DNA from: Angiostrongylus vasorum
Lineage: Eukaryota; Nematoda; Chromadorea; Rhabditida; Metastrongylidae
NCBI GenBank assembly: GCA_018806985.1
Contig: JADANN010000215.1
Span: forward strand, 124,001-188,000
Direction of reading: 5' to 3'
Length of the DNA stretch: 64,000 bases
Shown here: positions 23,363 to 34,470 of the stretch, in pieces
Numbering within the stretch: position 1 is the first letter of the stretch
Layout of the letters: each line of letters starts with the position of its first letter
Translations under genes and position numbers: made by a program
Notes under the pieces: model-generated
What the model was told of the DNA's origin: nothing
What the model saw: the letters and a program-made list of their open reading frames with translations, nothing else
The model's database searches: none

Positions 23363-24807
23363 AAGAAAATGTCATGGGAGGTGTTGGAAAGGGCGTGTAC
23401 GTGTTGATGACGGGGGCTCGATATTGAACGTCTCGTGCTTTCCGGTGGACCAATGGGGTAAGAATCCTTAAATTGCTCATCTTTTGTTGGAAATTTATTG
23501 ATTAACTTGTTGGTATTTTTGTTTGTTGTAAAACACATATCTTTAAAGACGCTCACGCACCTATTCGCGCATTATTTCACAGTGACCATACGTGGGAAAA
23601 AGTTGTTCTACTATCAGAGTGTGGATTAGATGCTATGTTTCCTTCCAGAACTAGTGTGTTGTTCTTTTTCCTAAATGGCGACGCTACCATACTCCTCGTT
23701 GTGTTCGTGTGCGTCTATATTAATCCGGTGGCTCGAACAAGCATCCCAGAGCAGTTGGGGGTCTCATCGACTACCTGGACTCTCCAAGATTGTGACACAT
23801 TTGCCTCTAAATGTCAAACAACATATTGGCAATCAGCGACCCTGAATCGTTCAGCAATATTGATAGGTTCACCGCTTTAGTTATATGATTAATTCAGCAA
23901 AAATATGCTGGTCTATTTAATTTAAAATGGTTGGAAATTTCAGGATAATGCAAGCCGCGTGTGACGTTGCGTTCCAGTACGCGCATCACCGTGAGGCCTT
24001 TGGTAAGCAAATTGGCTTTCCAGGTGAGTTAGTACCAAAGCGACTCAGGGTTCTTCTCTTCTGTTGACCGCTTATATTCTACTTTACAGATGATTCAAGG
24101 GAAAAAATGGCTGATATGTACACAACGTTGAACGCCTGCAAAGCTTATTTATATACGGTTGCAAAAGCAGCTGACAACGGTCATCTTCCAAACAAAGTGA
24201 GAACAACAGGCTCCACGCGTGTACTTAGGTGTAGTCGTCTCTAGCCTGTGTCGAGCTGATCATTGTCTCGCTGTTTTGTCCTACCCTCCTTTAAATTATT
24301 TTATATCTTCTTATAGAGAAAATTCCAATGTATTGCGTTTTTCTGTAATTGAAGAGCTGAACTTTGTGACAATTATGTCGCAAACTTTGGCTTCAGTACA
24401 ACGTTTCCTACCTCAGTAAAAACTTTCGTTATAGGATTGTACTGGAATTATCTTGTATCTGGCTGAGAAGTGCACACAAGTATGCTTGGATGCCATTCAA
24501 GTTCTAGGTTTTCTTCTTTATTCATTTTATTACCTTTTTACTTCATCTTGTTTCATATTTCAATCCATTTTCTCTTTGTTTTCTTTCCTAAACTGCTCAA
24601 TTTACACTTTCTGAGGTGAGAATGACTGCATAAATGATTATCCTACTCGGCGTTTATTGCGAGACTCAAAGCTGTACGAAATCGGTGACCGGTACCAGTG
24701 AAGTGAGCTATTTTTTGTTAGCAAAATTGATGTGGTGATTTTTGAGCTTTTGTTTAGGTTCGAGGTTGGTTATCGGTCGTGCGCTTAGCAAGAAGTACAT
24801 CCATTAA

Positions 24808-27639
24808 ACTCATTGTCACCATTAACAATTTCTTGTCGTTGTACAATTGATTGTAGAAGTTCCTGACTACCACAGTTTAGTTTCTCAAGAGCGTCCTTGT
24901 CTTTCTAGTGTGGGCTATAGTTTTCAGTATAGTGTTTTCTAAATATCTTCTATAGGCCCACAAATTCTCAGATGTTTGTCTTAACTTTGGATTAACTCGA
25001 CGAAAGTATTTTGTTAAACCACAAAATGGGCTGTTTGAGTTTTCTAAGCAGACCCTTCTTTCAGTTAACTGGTGTTGTTCCACCATAGCCAACCACCTCA
25101 CTAAAAATGAATTCGTGTACTAAAATATCCTTTTACAGGTGCATATAATATTGATCAAAAAGAAAATCACCACCAAAAAGTCCGTAATTATTCATGGAAT
25201 AGGTGCGAAAGCCGTACGAACTGTATCAAATGAAAAGAAAGCGTGACAGCTTGAAGTCTTAAACTTAGGGAATTACACCTTTATAAATAGTATTGGCGCA
25301 ACATTGTGAAGACAACAAGCAATAAAATTACTGCTTGTATACATGAAGAGCTCAGCAATTTACGCCTACGCATGAGTCGATGGAGAAAGAAGCGAGAATC
25401 AATGGAAACATTGCGAGTACAGTGTGAGGAGATGCGCTTGTAATAACGTACTGGCTCGTGCAGTAGATCCAAAAAGAGTGAAGTATAAAAACAGATATGG
25501 TTTGTGCGACTAGACAGCTCAACAACCAAATTTAATGAGCCGAAGAAGTAAGGTAAGGAAAATCCATGTAACTAAGAATGTTATTGTACCGTGGAAACGG
25601 TTACCAACTAGTGAAGGTCGTAAAGTGGTTATGGGTAGCTCGTTCTCCGCCGCCGACCTCTCTTTCCCATATATTCTTAAATAGTCGTCTAAATATCATG
25701 GTAATAAAAATAATAGGGAAAAATGAAGCCAAACTGACAGGTACTTTCTTGAACTAGGATCATTCCTTTCCGTTCACAGTGCGGTTTTTCCTTTGTACCT
25801 AGGCGAGCTGTTAACCATTACGTAAGGTTATCTATTTTTCAACCTTGCTGAAACTTCTGTTTTTTCAACTCACCGTATATCAGCACAAGAACTGCTCTGA
25901 AAAAGTCCTTTTTAGATGTGTTCGAATTAGTGCATAGTGAAAACCATTGCGAGGGTTTTAATGCAGCATAGTGGAGTGATGGACCTGCTTGAGTTTTCGA
26001 TCCAACAACTAATGATTCCTCTGAATAAGTGTTTTATCCACTCAGCATTTAGACTTGTTCAAGTTTTTAACGGATGTATTAGCCTGATTTAAGTCAAAAA
26101 ATAAAATAAACGGCATAAATTTCAGGTAAACCAATCACGCTGTCCAGTAGGTAGATCCGTCTATCCACATAATGATAGGCCCAACATTGAATGATGACGG
26201 GATGCTTATGGCAAGATCACCATCAGACAAAATCCTTCTCTATAAACTAATATAGATCGAAATAACGCTATAGTTCAATATTAAAGCCAGTACCAAGAAA
26301 CCTGTGAGTCTAAAGCGACTACGTTGGCTTACTCTTTGTCCAACCTTCATTATTAAATTTTAGTTTCGTTTTCAGAGGATGACCGCCGAAGTTCCTTGTA
26401 CTTGATGAGGGGCACACAGTCATTTTGACCCAGCAGTCAAACTCACTTTTTTTCGTTGTGAAAGAGTGTACCATCATACAAGAATAATATGAATTAGCGC
26501 TTATCTCCAACTGCATCCGCTTGCCAGAAAGCTGTGACGCACTAAAAGCATATAGAAGTAAGGAACGCTTGCAAGAGGGTGTAGAAGATTCCACCACATA
26601 GTATGTAAGAGCCGAAATCTTATGGATTTATCATTTCCTCCTTTGCTTATCACTCTCATCTTCATGCTAATTCTTCGATGCACCTCATATTCTTTATGGA
26701 CAGGTATCAAAACGGGTCGTTTAAAATAGAAGAAAAAATTATGCGTCACATTGCTTTGAATTAGGAAATAAAAGAAAAGTAGGAAAACGCAGTAGAAAAT
26801 ACTTTGCGTGTCTTGTAAACCTTATAAAAGGTTAACAGCAACATGGTTTCATGGTCGACGACATCCGAGTTGGATATCTTCTAAAACAGTGAAGAGATAA
26901 AAAACCATGGAGAGAGGACAGAAATGCATTAAAAAGGTGATTAGAAAGTGGAAACAGAATGAAAGGGAAGTGGCGATTTTTAGGAGGTCGGAGTGGACCG
27001 AGTGGATGTATTTCAATGCACATGGCGCCCTGCAAAAAGCACGGCAAAAGCTGAATCAGATGCCGCATAAATATAGGCATTGTCAGGTATGCGCAATCAG
27101 CAGTCATCCTCTATCATGGATTGATTTTTACGCTTTCTCACAGCCAGTGATCATCCACTTAAAACGTAACGCTTGAGCGGTTTTGGAGCCTCTGCCGCCG
27201 CGCGTAATTTTTCAGCCGTTTCGGACATACTGGGTTTCCTACAACAGATGATAATATTTCGAGAACCAGAAGACTTTGAAGATTGAGAACATGAAAGACT
27301 ATAGTGGAGACTTTGCTTTATCGCCCTATGGGTAAGAGTGGTATGCCACTGTTTAGTATATTTAATATACTTGGTCCATCGTACAAACACATTTCTGTCG
27401 GCATTTAGAAGTGCTCTACAGCTGGAGTCTCCTTCTGTATTTTCTGTTTCTTATAATTCGTCGTAGTAAATACAAATGCAAAAAGCAGTGCGTTACTTGT
27501 CAAATTATTAGTTTGTAAACATTTTTCGAGAAAAGGCTTTCCTTAATACATTTCTTAGTACAGGATGTGCTTTTCTCTGCTGATGACCGCCGAAACATAT
27601 GTTGGAAAAGCTATCAATCGATTACAAGAAAAGTCTACG
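24808..27639. other. intergenic, no supported gene
   Basis: Several short open frames occur. The most protein-like is 26907-27176 (+, 89 codons, basic, beginning MERGQKCIKKVIRKWKQ), but it matches nothing I recognise and has no supporting splice partner. No tRNA, SINE or RT piece is evident. Confidence 0.45.
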
Positions 27640-27800
27640 GAAACCTTTCTTGACCTTTCTAGGCTCTGAAGAAGGCGAAACCGCTGAAACGTCAGCTATT
27701 GTATCTTAATAAATTCTATAATAACAACCTCGTGTCTGCTTATTGAAGAAAAACGTCGAATTATCAATCAATGCCGAGGTCAACAGAAAGTTGGTCTTGG
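27640..27800 (+). repeat. Penelope-like terminal repeat, well preserved
   Basis: Order: ACCTTTCTAGGCTCTGAAGA, the core, TATTGTATCTTAATAAATTC, AACAACCTCGTGTCTGCTTA, TTGAAGAAAAACGTCGAATT, ATCAATCAATGCCGAGGTCA. It is the best guide here to the repeat's downstream part. Confidence 0.75.
27662..27697 (+). ncRNA. hammerhead-ribozyme-like core
   Basis: GGCT, CTGAAGA, AGGCGAAACCGCT, GAAAC, GTC, AGCT in a row. Helix I (GGCT with AGCT) can form; helix II is GGC with GCT (one G-U). Same extra A before helix II as the other copies. Confidence 0.5.
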
Positions 27801-28639
27801 GACCCATTGACTCTCTTCTTCTATGACTGCAAAAAACCTACTGTGTGTTATTGTTTAAAAAATAGAAACGCAGTATAACAACTGAAGTTGCTAGACATAG
27901 GTTATGGAGACAAGTTTACTCCTCTATTTTGCGGTTCGACGATGGAATGTGAATTTGCAACGAGGTCAAAGTCGAGTGACATCCTGGACGTATACCTTCT
28001 AGACGTGTTTTCATCAAATGGTTAAACACAAGAGAAAGGCTTAAGCATCTGTGAAGGAAAGCTGCTGTTATACATTACAAATCTCGAGTTGCTATAGATC
28101 CCTTAATGTAGCGAACCTTATCATCTGAAAAATCCTGGCCACCTACGTCTCTACGATGCTAGCTACTGCATACTCTGACGATGGTTTATGCCTCAGATCG
28201 TTTATGTTGGTTTCCACAGCTATCACTGCTGCTGTTGAATATGCAGAAATGTGTAAGTATTGAAAGTCGTTTGCTTCACTTATGTCAGAACAGTACGGTA
28301 ATAGCTGGCCAAAACTTAGTAAAAATAGCTTGGGAAGAAAACCAAGTAGAAGACTACGAAATGGGCCAAGCGACACCATATGTAGTCGTCGTGGTGAGGT
28401 CGTCGTCGTTAACATGTGAATCGTTCTAATATTCATTGAGTATTCAATATTCTAAAAAGAAGCTGGAATCAAAACATCAAAATGGGAAGTGTCATTGAAC
28501 AACTGAATCTCTTCGGAAGACTGATTTTCAATTGATGTTTGCGCTAGAGAAAAAACAAGTTGTTTCGTTTTTTTAAGAAGTGTTGTTGAGCAACCGACAC
28601 TGAATTGTTAACACCGATTGTTGGTATTTATCATAAAAA

Positions 28640-28925
28640 AGGCGCGAGGATAGGTAGCGATGTGCTGGCTCGACCTCCTCCCCATCGTTTTCAGCGATCC
28701 ACGTGGGAACGCACTAGATAGGCTATTACTAAGATTGCAAGGAAATCGACTCAACCGCTATTCTATGGCATTCATAAGGAAGACGAAATTATCAAGTAGC
28801 GATCGAAACAACGGGCGAAGTGTTCGAATACCGTTGTGGACGGTGAATACGAGAAAAACGAATCGAACGCAAGAAGTGCTGGGATCCGCACAGTAGATGT
28901 GATGACGGGTCACCTAGAATAAAAA
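28640..28925 (+). repeat. SINE-2 copy, 5' part worn
   Basis: Body blocks ATCGACTCAACCGCTATTCT, GGCATTCATAAGGAAGACGA, AGTGCTGGGATCCGCACAGT and the tail CACCTAGAATAAAAAAAGGA. The tRNA-like head is weak (GCGATGTGCTGGCTCGACCT). Confidence 0.65.
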
Positions 28926-29099
28926 AAGGACAAAAAAATTTATCTGTTTCTAATTCTATGACCCTAACCCAGGCACAGTCCTCGCCCTTGCATTACTCTG
29001 TGCGGCTGCTCTACACTAATTGATTGGAATACTTGCAAGGAATAAAACGGTTGGTGTTCAAAAGAAGCTGTCTATTATGTGAATACAATTTTATGTGTT

Positions 29100-29197
29100 A
29101 AGTCTTATCTGCTAGGGTTATGAAAGTGTTTGGCTGAGTAGATCGCATCTCAATCTGACCTTTCCAGGCCCTGAAGAAGCAGAAAACGCAAATCACC
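29100..29197 (+). repeat. Penelope-like terminal repeat, left half, split by RTE-A
   Basis: TATGAAAGTGTTTGGCTGAG, TAGATCGCATCTCAATCTGA, CCTTTCCAGGCCCTGAAGAA, ending GCAGAAAACGCAA where the RTE-A tail begins. The continuation is found at 30713-30790 beyond the RTE copy. Confidence 0.65.
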
Positions 29198-30712
29198 TGT
29201 ATCACCTGTAGTTCCGTTGATCGTCGAGTGACTCGAGCGGGCACCAGTAAAACTTCCATTTTTCTCTGTCGCGTGCAAGAAGAATAGCCCAGTTGGTTTT
29301 GCTCGCTCTAGGGACTCGTCAAGCATCATACCTCTCTTCTAGGCTCTTCGTGAAAAAACTCTGACCATCAGGTCGGTGGTCTTCCTGCAGTACGTTTGAC
29401 ATCCCGAAGAATCCAGTCACTAACGACTCTTGTCCATCGGTTGTCATTCATACGCATTACGTGTCGGGCCCATCTTATCTTCGACTGTTTGGCGTACAGA
29501 ACGGCATCTTTGATTTTTGATCGTTGACATAGGTCGGAGATTCGGATCCCATCCCTTACTTGTGCGAAACAGGATGCTAATAGCATCTTCCTCTCGAATG
29601 CGTGTTCAATAACGCTGAGTGATCTTTCATCCTGCTTACGCAGCGACCAGGTTTCTGACGCATACATTAACGCAGGAAGTACCGTTGGTTCGAAAAGGTG
29701 GGCATGGAGTCGGGCGTTCTTTGTTCTCTTTACTAGATCCTCAGTGCTCTTGAAAGCTCCCCAAGCCGCTCTTTTCCTTCTGCTCAACTGTAGCGCTAAC
29801 TCGTTAATCATGTTGATTTCCTGACCTAGATAGACATAACTGGAGCGCTCGGAGATATTCGTTCCGTTGAGCGTGAATGGGGCGTACGAAACCAATCCGT
29901 TCATCATGAAGATCGTTTTTTGTGAGATTTAGTCGAAGACCAATCTTTCCACAGGCTTTATCAAAGTCGGCAAAGCATACGCTCCGCTTGGATAATATTT
30001 GGTGTTATAAGGACGATGTCATCAACAAAGCGAAGATGGTGTAACTGCCGACCATCGAATTCACTCCCGTATTATCCTATTCCAATGTTCTCATGACGTT
30101 CTGGAGGGTGGCGGTAAATAATTTTGGATGGTATCACCTTGCCTAACTCCTCTTTTAACGTCAATGTTAATATCGTTGTAGAATAGTGATATCTTGGTTG
30201 TGATATTTTTGTACAGCTCACGAAGAATCTTTGTGTACTCAGTAAGGGCCCCTTGACTATCAGGGACTTCCATGAATGCTTCTATCTCAGTTGAATCAAA
30301 GGCCTTCTGTAAATCGATGAAGGTGAGACAAAGCGGTCTTTTGTATTCTCGCGATACTTCAGTGAACCTTGTTATCGCGTGGACGTGGTCTGTCTTACTA
30401 AATTCTGTTCGAAACCCTGCTTGCTCACATCGCTGCCCATCGTCCAGTGTTCTGTCAATCCTGCTTAGGATGACTCGATTGAAAAGTTTGTAGACGACAG
30501 ACAGCAAGCAGATTGGGCGATAGTTGCCAATATCGTGTAGGTCACCTTTCTTGAGCAATAACACGGTCTTGTTGGTCTTCCACTGAGTAGGGACTTTGCA
30601 TTCAGACAGGTAACGTGTAAAGAGCCGATCCAGTGTGTTTACGAGGACTGGCGGAAGGTTCTTCAGGTGTTCAGATCTTATCCTGTCCGGACCTGGTGCT
30701 GTTCCTGTTTGT
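29198..30712 (-). pseudogene. RTE-A retrotransposon, 5'-truncated, two long surviving frames
   Basis: Read leftwards from 30712. The first block (about 30564-30091) holds KKGDLHDIGNYRPICLL, CEQAGFR, motif A LTFIDLQKAFDSTE, and KRGVRQGDT. After a frame break come LHHLRFVDDIV near 30020-30060 (FVDD in place of FADD) and a second block (29907-29368) with SSYVYLGQEINMINELALQL, RRKRAAWGAFKSTEDLVKR, ASETWSLRKQDERSLS and KRTAGRPPT. It ends at about 29198 with the tail ACAGGTGATACAGGTGA. It lacks the APE endonuclease. It supplies the motif A segment deleted from the copy at 0.9-2.15 kb. Not functional as it stands. Confidence 0.9.
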
Positions 30713-30790
30713 GACCTGTTTGTTGTATTCTATTCTACAATACAAAGCTCATCTTTGCTTATTGAAAAAAAACAGTGAATTATCAAAAAA
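30713..30790 (+). repeat. Penelope-like terminal repeat, right half
   Basis: TTTGTTGTATTCTATTCTAC, AATACAAAGCTCATCTTTGC, TTATTGAAAAAAAACAGTGA match the downstream part of the repeat at 27695-27770. Together with 29100-29197 it is one repeat opened by the RTE-A insertion. Confidence 0.6.
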
Positions 30791-31299
30791 ACTATCGTGA
30801 AAGGCTTCATCGTTCTATTTAAACACAACAACAGTGATACAGCTCTTTAAAAAAATCTCCAGGATCCGTGGAAAGTATGTTGACGAAGTGTTAAGGATTA
30901 GAAGGTTAATGCGTTCGGTATTAATCAATCTCTGAGAGATGAGCCATATATTCGACTTTATCAAACACACTAGATGTGAATGAATGCGTATTTGGCCAGC
31001 AAAATGATTTGCACTTATCTAAAGATGTAACAAATTAGTACTTTTTCTTTCGAGAAAAGCTTCGTGTCAACTTTCCTACCCACATGGAAAAGGAGGTGGT
31101 CAGCCTGAAACACAGAATTGAACTAACGACCCGTCTATGTAGTCTATGTATTGCAGGACACTCTTAATCGCTCTGCCACAGGCACCCTATCGAAACGTTA
31201 GCCATCGAAAAGTAAAAATATGTTATAACAGCCTCGTGTCAGCTAACAAATGGCAGCTCGTAAACAGGGATAACATTTTTTCCTTAGAATTCTTCTTGG
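30791..31299. other. no gene recognised
   Basis: AT-rich. A tRNA-like patch at about 31120-31200 (minus-strand CTGTGGCAGAGCGATTAAGA with AATACATAGAC) hints at an old SINE head, and GAAACGTTAGCC at 31193 at a terminal-repeat scrap. Confidence 0.35.
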
Positions 31300-31470
31300 T
31301 AGCCTGATACAACGTTTAGGCTCCGATTTTCCACTGAGGTTACAGCACTGTTCACCGAGTAAGATTCTATAACAATACGCCTTATCCAGATTCTGATGAA
31401 GGCGATAATGCCGAAACGTTGAACATTGGTAGATAAGAGACGTGCGGACAACTCCGTGTCAGTTCATTGG
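31300..31470 (+). repeat. Penelope-like terminal repeat, diverged
   Basis: The core at 31389-31424 reads GATT, CTGATGA, AGGCGATAATGCC, GAAAC, GTT, GAAC. It keeps the canonical CTGATGA and a three-pair helix II, but helix I pairs poorly. GTGCGGACAACTCCGTGTCA follows, equivalent to AACAACCTCGTGTCTGC. Confidence 0.6.
31389..31424 (+). ncRNA. hammerhead-like core with CTGATGA
   Basis: This is the only copy noted here with the exact CTGATGA box on a well-formed helix II (GGC with GCC). The cleavage-site triplet would be GTT. Helix I has only about two pairs, so activity is doubtful. Confidence 0.4.
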
Positions 31471-32689
31471 GGATCGTTCATGAAAACGCAATAACTCACA
31501 GGAATACGTTGATTAATACCAATCTAGTGAACCGTGGATCTTTGGAATTGATCCATATCGTTTTCATTCTCGCCCAATCAGTATTTGGCCCACAACTGAA
31601 AATCGGCGATGCAGATAAACATTTTTTTAACTGGTAAAACGAACTTTGTTTCCCAAGATCCAAAATGAAGAAGAAGCCATTCTAACCATTGAAATGAGTC
31701 CTGTTGATGCTACAGTGCATAAATATAGTTGTGTTCGAACAATTGTTGTTTTCGCATCCGACGCTTTCTATCGAGCCCATCATCTTCAGCATTACTGTGC
31801 TCATTCAAGTACAGAGCTGCAGCGTACCACTCTTGAGTTCTAAGCTTTATTCTGTAAAGAGGTCTAAAAGGTCTAACTCAAGTATAAGGAGGAACTACTG
31901 GACTAGAGGGTTGACTCAAAATGAACCGCCCTAAACTGCAGCTGAAACAGCAGAAAAATATTTAAGAACTTTTGTAAACGGCAAAGAGATAGCCTTGGCT
32001 CAAGAGGGGGAGTATAAGTTGGATAGAAATTCAAGCTCATTCTTGTTTTTTAACGTTAAGTCAGGATCAGCATTTAGGGAAAAATTGAGTTAATTTGTTC
32101 CTCGTCTTCTCTCTCACTTCTGTTTTCACCAGAAAGCTAAGGACTAAAGAATATCATTTGCTATGTCTATTTCCCGAAAACTATTTCTTACCCTCTCTAG
32201 TGAAGAAGTTTTTTTAGCCTGCCTGAACGGTGCTTTTTTATAGGATTTATTGTTTGATATAAATCAGCCAACTGATTCATTAAGGTCGAGGTTCTCTATT
32301 CGGTAATTTTTGAGTTTCTTTCCCAATGCCATGATACAAACAGGACTGCTAAACAAAACGCTTTACTCTGCTTTTCAACAACATTCGAAGATGGAAGCTT
32401 CTAGAAGAAATAAAAGACCGCACGAATACAAAATAACGACGCCGGGATGTTGTTGGTGTTACAAGGGGATCAGAAGCAGGAGATCGGCAGCAAGCACCGA
32501 TTGGCCTATAATGAAGGAAGGTTTATAGTAATATAAACGGTTTACGAAGACTTGAAGTGTAAGATGGAATAATTCAAACAAGGTTGTTGGTAATGTGGAA
32601 AGATTATTTAGACATCTAATTGCACCAGGGTTATATATTTTTTTAATATGATCCGTCTTCAGGTCTACCGTACGTATCCCAGCACTTCT
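31471..32689. other. no gene recognised
   Basis: Short open frames on both strands, none with a recognisable motif; AT-rich. Confidence 0.45.
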
Positions 32690-32990
32690 CACATTCGATT
32701 CGTTTCCTCACATCCATTGTCCCCGAAGATCTTCCAACTTTTACGTGTGGCTTCGGTTGCTGTTTGAGGAATTTCACTTCATCTTAAATGTCGTACAATT
32801 CTGATCGAACAATTCTCTCTGGAGTCCTGAGATAGCCGGGCTGAAGCGATCCCAATTGGATTGCAGGGAGTGATTTTTTTCCCAAACAAGTTCGGTAACA
32901 ATTTCTCGACCCAGGACGGATGAAGGGTTTTGACGGCCAGGGCGGAATCGAACTACATCATACCACTGTGCTACCCTCTCCTGTAAGGGT
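32690..32990 (-). repeat. SINE-2 copy
   Basis: In sense (minus) it starts near 32990 with AGGAGAGGGTAGCACAGTGG (A box), GTTCGATTCCGCCCTGGCCG (B box), then GGACTCCAGAGAGAATTGTT and ends near 32690 with the CGTACGGTAGACCTGAAGAC region. It matches 44240-44575 in order. Confidence 0.7.
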
Positions 32991-33156
32991 CATAGCGCAC
33001 TCAAACGAGGAAGAATCCACCGAAGGATAAATTGATATAGTGGCGTCCTTTTTACAGTAGAATATGGTAACATTAGTGGTTAGATGACATGTCATCACAT
33101 ACTTTTTCAGGTTCCAACACTTTCTTCATTCGTTTCGTTATTTTGCAACGACACCT

Positions 33157-33545
33157 CCTAACGGTTTACCTCCTCATCGTGGCTGGGGGGTGCTCCTGGG
33201 TGTTGGACTGCCACATACAGCGGGAGGATTCGTCTCCCCGGCAGCGTGTCCTAAGCTGAGAAGGAGCCCGATGTTTCCATCTCGAAGCCTAGCTAAGCGT
33301 AAGCCAATACCTGGATTTTCCACCGTCCCGGTATCAAACTAGTCGCATGGTGGCAAATCTTCCTCTGATCCACAGGAGCGTCTACTGCCTGTGGTGGTGG
33401 CAAAAATGGGGCAGACTATGGACAGGCTGACCTCGGGACTCAAGGGAACCACACTGGCTAAACCAGCAAAGCTCTGAAAAATGGAGATTGTTCTTGGGCC
33501 CGCACGACCAGTGAGTACGGGCCACCCAGGCATCGAAGTAAGTAT
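33157..33545 (+). repeat. SINE-R copy, near full length, sense
   Basis: Starts ACGGTTTACCTCCTCATCGT then GGCTGGGGGGTGCTCCTGGG, and ends GGGCCACCCAGGCATCGAAG, TAAGTATC. It provides the family's sense-strand boundaries. Its tail meets the tail of an opposite SINE-1 eight bases later. Confidence 0.85.
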
Positions 33546-33552
33546 CATGCAT

Positions 33553-33852
33553 TAAAAAAAGGATAAAAAGGATAAAGCTCTTGGCATTGATCAATCCCTG
33601 AGGGATACGCCATGCATTCGACTTAACTAATCATCGTTGCAGGTGACTGAGTGCATATCCAGCCTTTACAGTGACTCGCGGTGGCCTGCTAATGTATCGG
33701 GCCAGTGCTACTATCCTCCCAGACAAGTCTGATCACCAATTTGCCGACGCCGCAGAGATGGAAGGCTTGGTGGGCCATGGGCGCGGGGATCGACTACACA
33801 TGTGTGTCGCAGTGGCGCCTCCAACCACTGCGGCACACGCGCTCGAATATCA
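33553..33852 (-). repeat. SINE-1 copy, full length
   Basis: Read leftwards: head CGCGTGTGCCGCAGTGGTTG near 33845, body CACCAAGCCTTCCATCTCTG, GCAAATTGGTGATCAGACTT, AGGCCACCGCGAGTCACTGT, and the tail GAGCTTTATCCTTTTTATCC at 33553-33580. The two open frames on the plus strand are antisense. Confidence 0.85.
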
Positions 33853-33939
33853 TGCATAGATATATCTATTTATATGTTCTTACGAACTGCCCTTTGTTGA
33901 GCTGATGCGAAGGAGGTATACGTTATTGTTGTTGTTGTT

Positions 33940-34005
33940 ATTGGTCGATGGTCAACGTTTCGGTGATTTCGCCCTTCGCAGAGCCGCGCTGTTACGAGTA
34001 CATAG
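33940..34005 (-). repeat. Penelope-like terminal repeat scrap
   Basis: CAACGTTTCGGTGATTTCGC then CCTTCGCAGAGCCGCGCT is the reverse complement of a worn GGCTCTG-GAAGGGCGAAATCAC-CGAAACGTTG core. Confidence 0.5.
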
Positions 34006-34074
34006 AGAGATGCATAGAGACTTCATACATAGAGATGATATGTGAATTTTGCTGCAGCTCAAATCTTATTCAGG

Positions 34075-34470
34075 CCCTCTAAGGGTAGCGCAGTGGTAGT
34101 GATTCCGTCCATTAAGCGGACTGCCCAATCTGTCCGGGCGCCGGGTCGACCCCTCCCACGCCCACTAAGCCTGTCATTCTTCCGAGATCGGGAAATTGGT
34201 TCAACACTTGTCTGGAAGAAGTTCACTCCCTCTCATTCGCGTGTGAACGTCCAAGCACAGCTATGTCAGGGATTCAGGACGAATAGGAGTCGACCACCAT
34301 TAAATGACATCCGTGACGGAGACAAAAAATCCATAGCCAGCAGGTAAAGTCACAGACGAAGAAAGGTTCGAAGATCCCCGTGGATTGCGGATGCGATAAA
34401 ACGACTGGAATTTAAGAAGTGTTAGGTTTCGCACAGTGTAATAAGAGTGATATCGGGTCATTAAATAAAA
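34075..34470 (+). repeat. SINE-2 copy, near full length
   Basis: Head AAGGGTAGCGCAGTGGTAGT, B-box-like CGGGTCGACCCCTCCC, then CACGCCCACTAAGCCTGTCA, AGGAGTCGACCACCATTAAA, GACATCCGTGACGG, and the 3' region GTGTTAGGTTTCGCACAGTG followed by CGGGTCATTAAATAAAAATG. Confidence 0.7.

Larger units (their letters stand above)
19781..24807 (+). pseudogene. ivd-1: isovaleryl-CoA dehydrogenase, unprocessed pseudogene or badly sequenced gene
   Basis: IVD is the mitochondrial flavoenzyme of leucine breakdown that oxidises isovaleryl-CoA. Eleven exons with GT-AG borders and consistent phases are: 19781-19924, 20019-20191, 20572-20678, 20747-20870, 21115-21210, 23363-23457, 23944-24023, 24090-24196, 24435-24507, 24616-24702, 24758-24807. 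Family landmarks include VRDFADEELAPHAQ, HVLVMEELSRASG, AMSETDTGTD (acyl-CoA dehydrogenase signature), [44 protein letters not shown] (retaining the Glu that acts as catalytic base), REAFGKQIG, KMADMYTTLNACKAY, RLLRDSKLYEIG and a stop at 24805. Damage: extra A near 19881-19886, extra T at 20103-20106, extra base near 20184, a short insertion near 20580, TAA at 20605-20607, extra G at 23412-23416, about two bases lost near 24018, two extra A at 24102-24107, extra A near 24688, one base lost near 24762. The FAD motif GGNGYIN reads GENDCIN. The transit-peptide exon was not found. Confidence 0.85.

Noticed and set aside
26907..27176. 89-codon basic open frame as a gene
   Set aside because: No recognised domain, no splice partners and no second copy; left as unassigned.
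28143..28436. Frames on both strands around 28.2-28.4 kb
   Set aside because: Mutually overlapping, no motif; probably chance.
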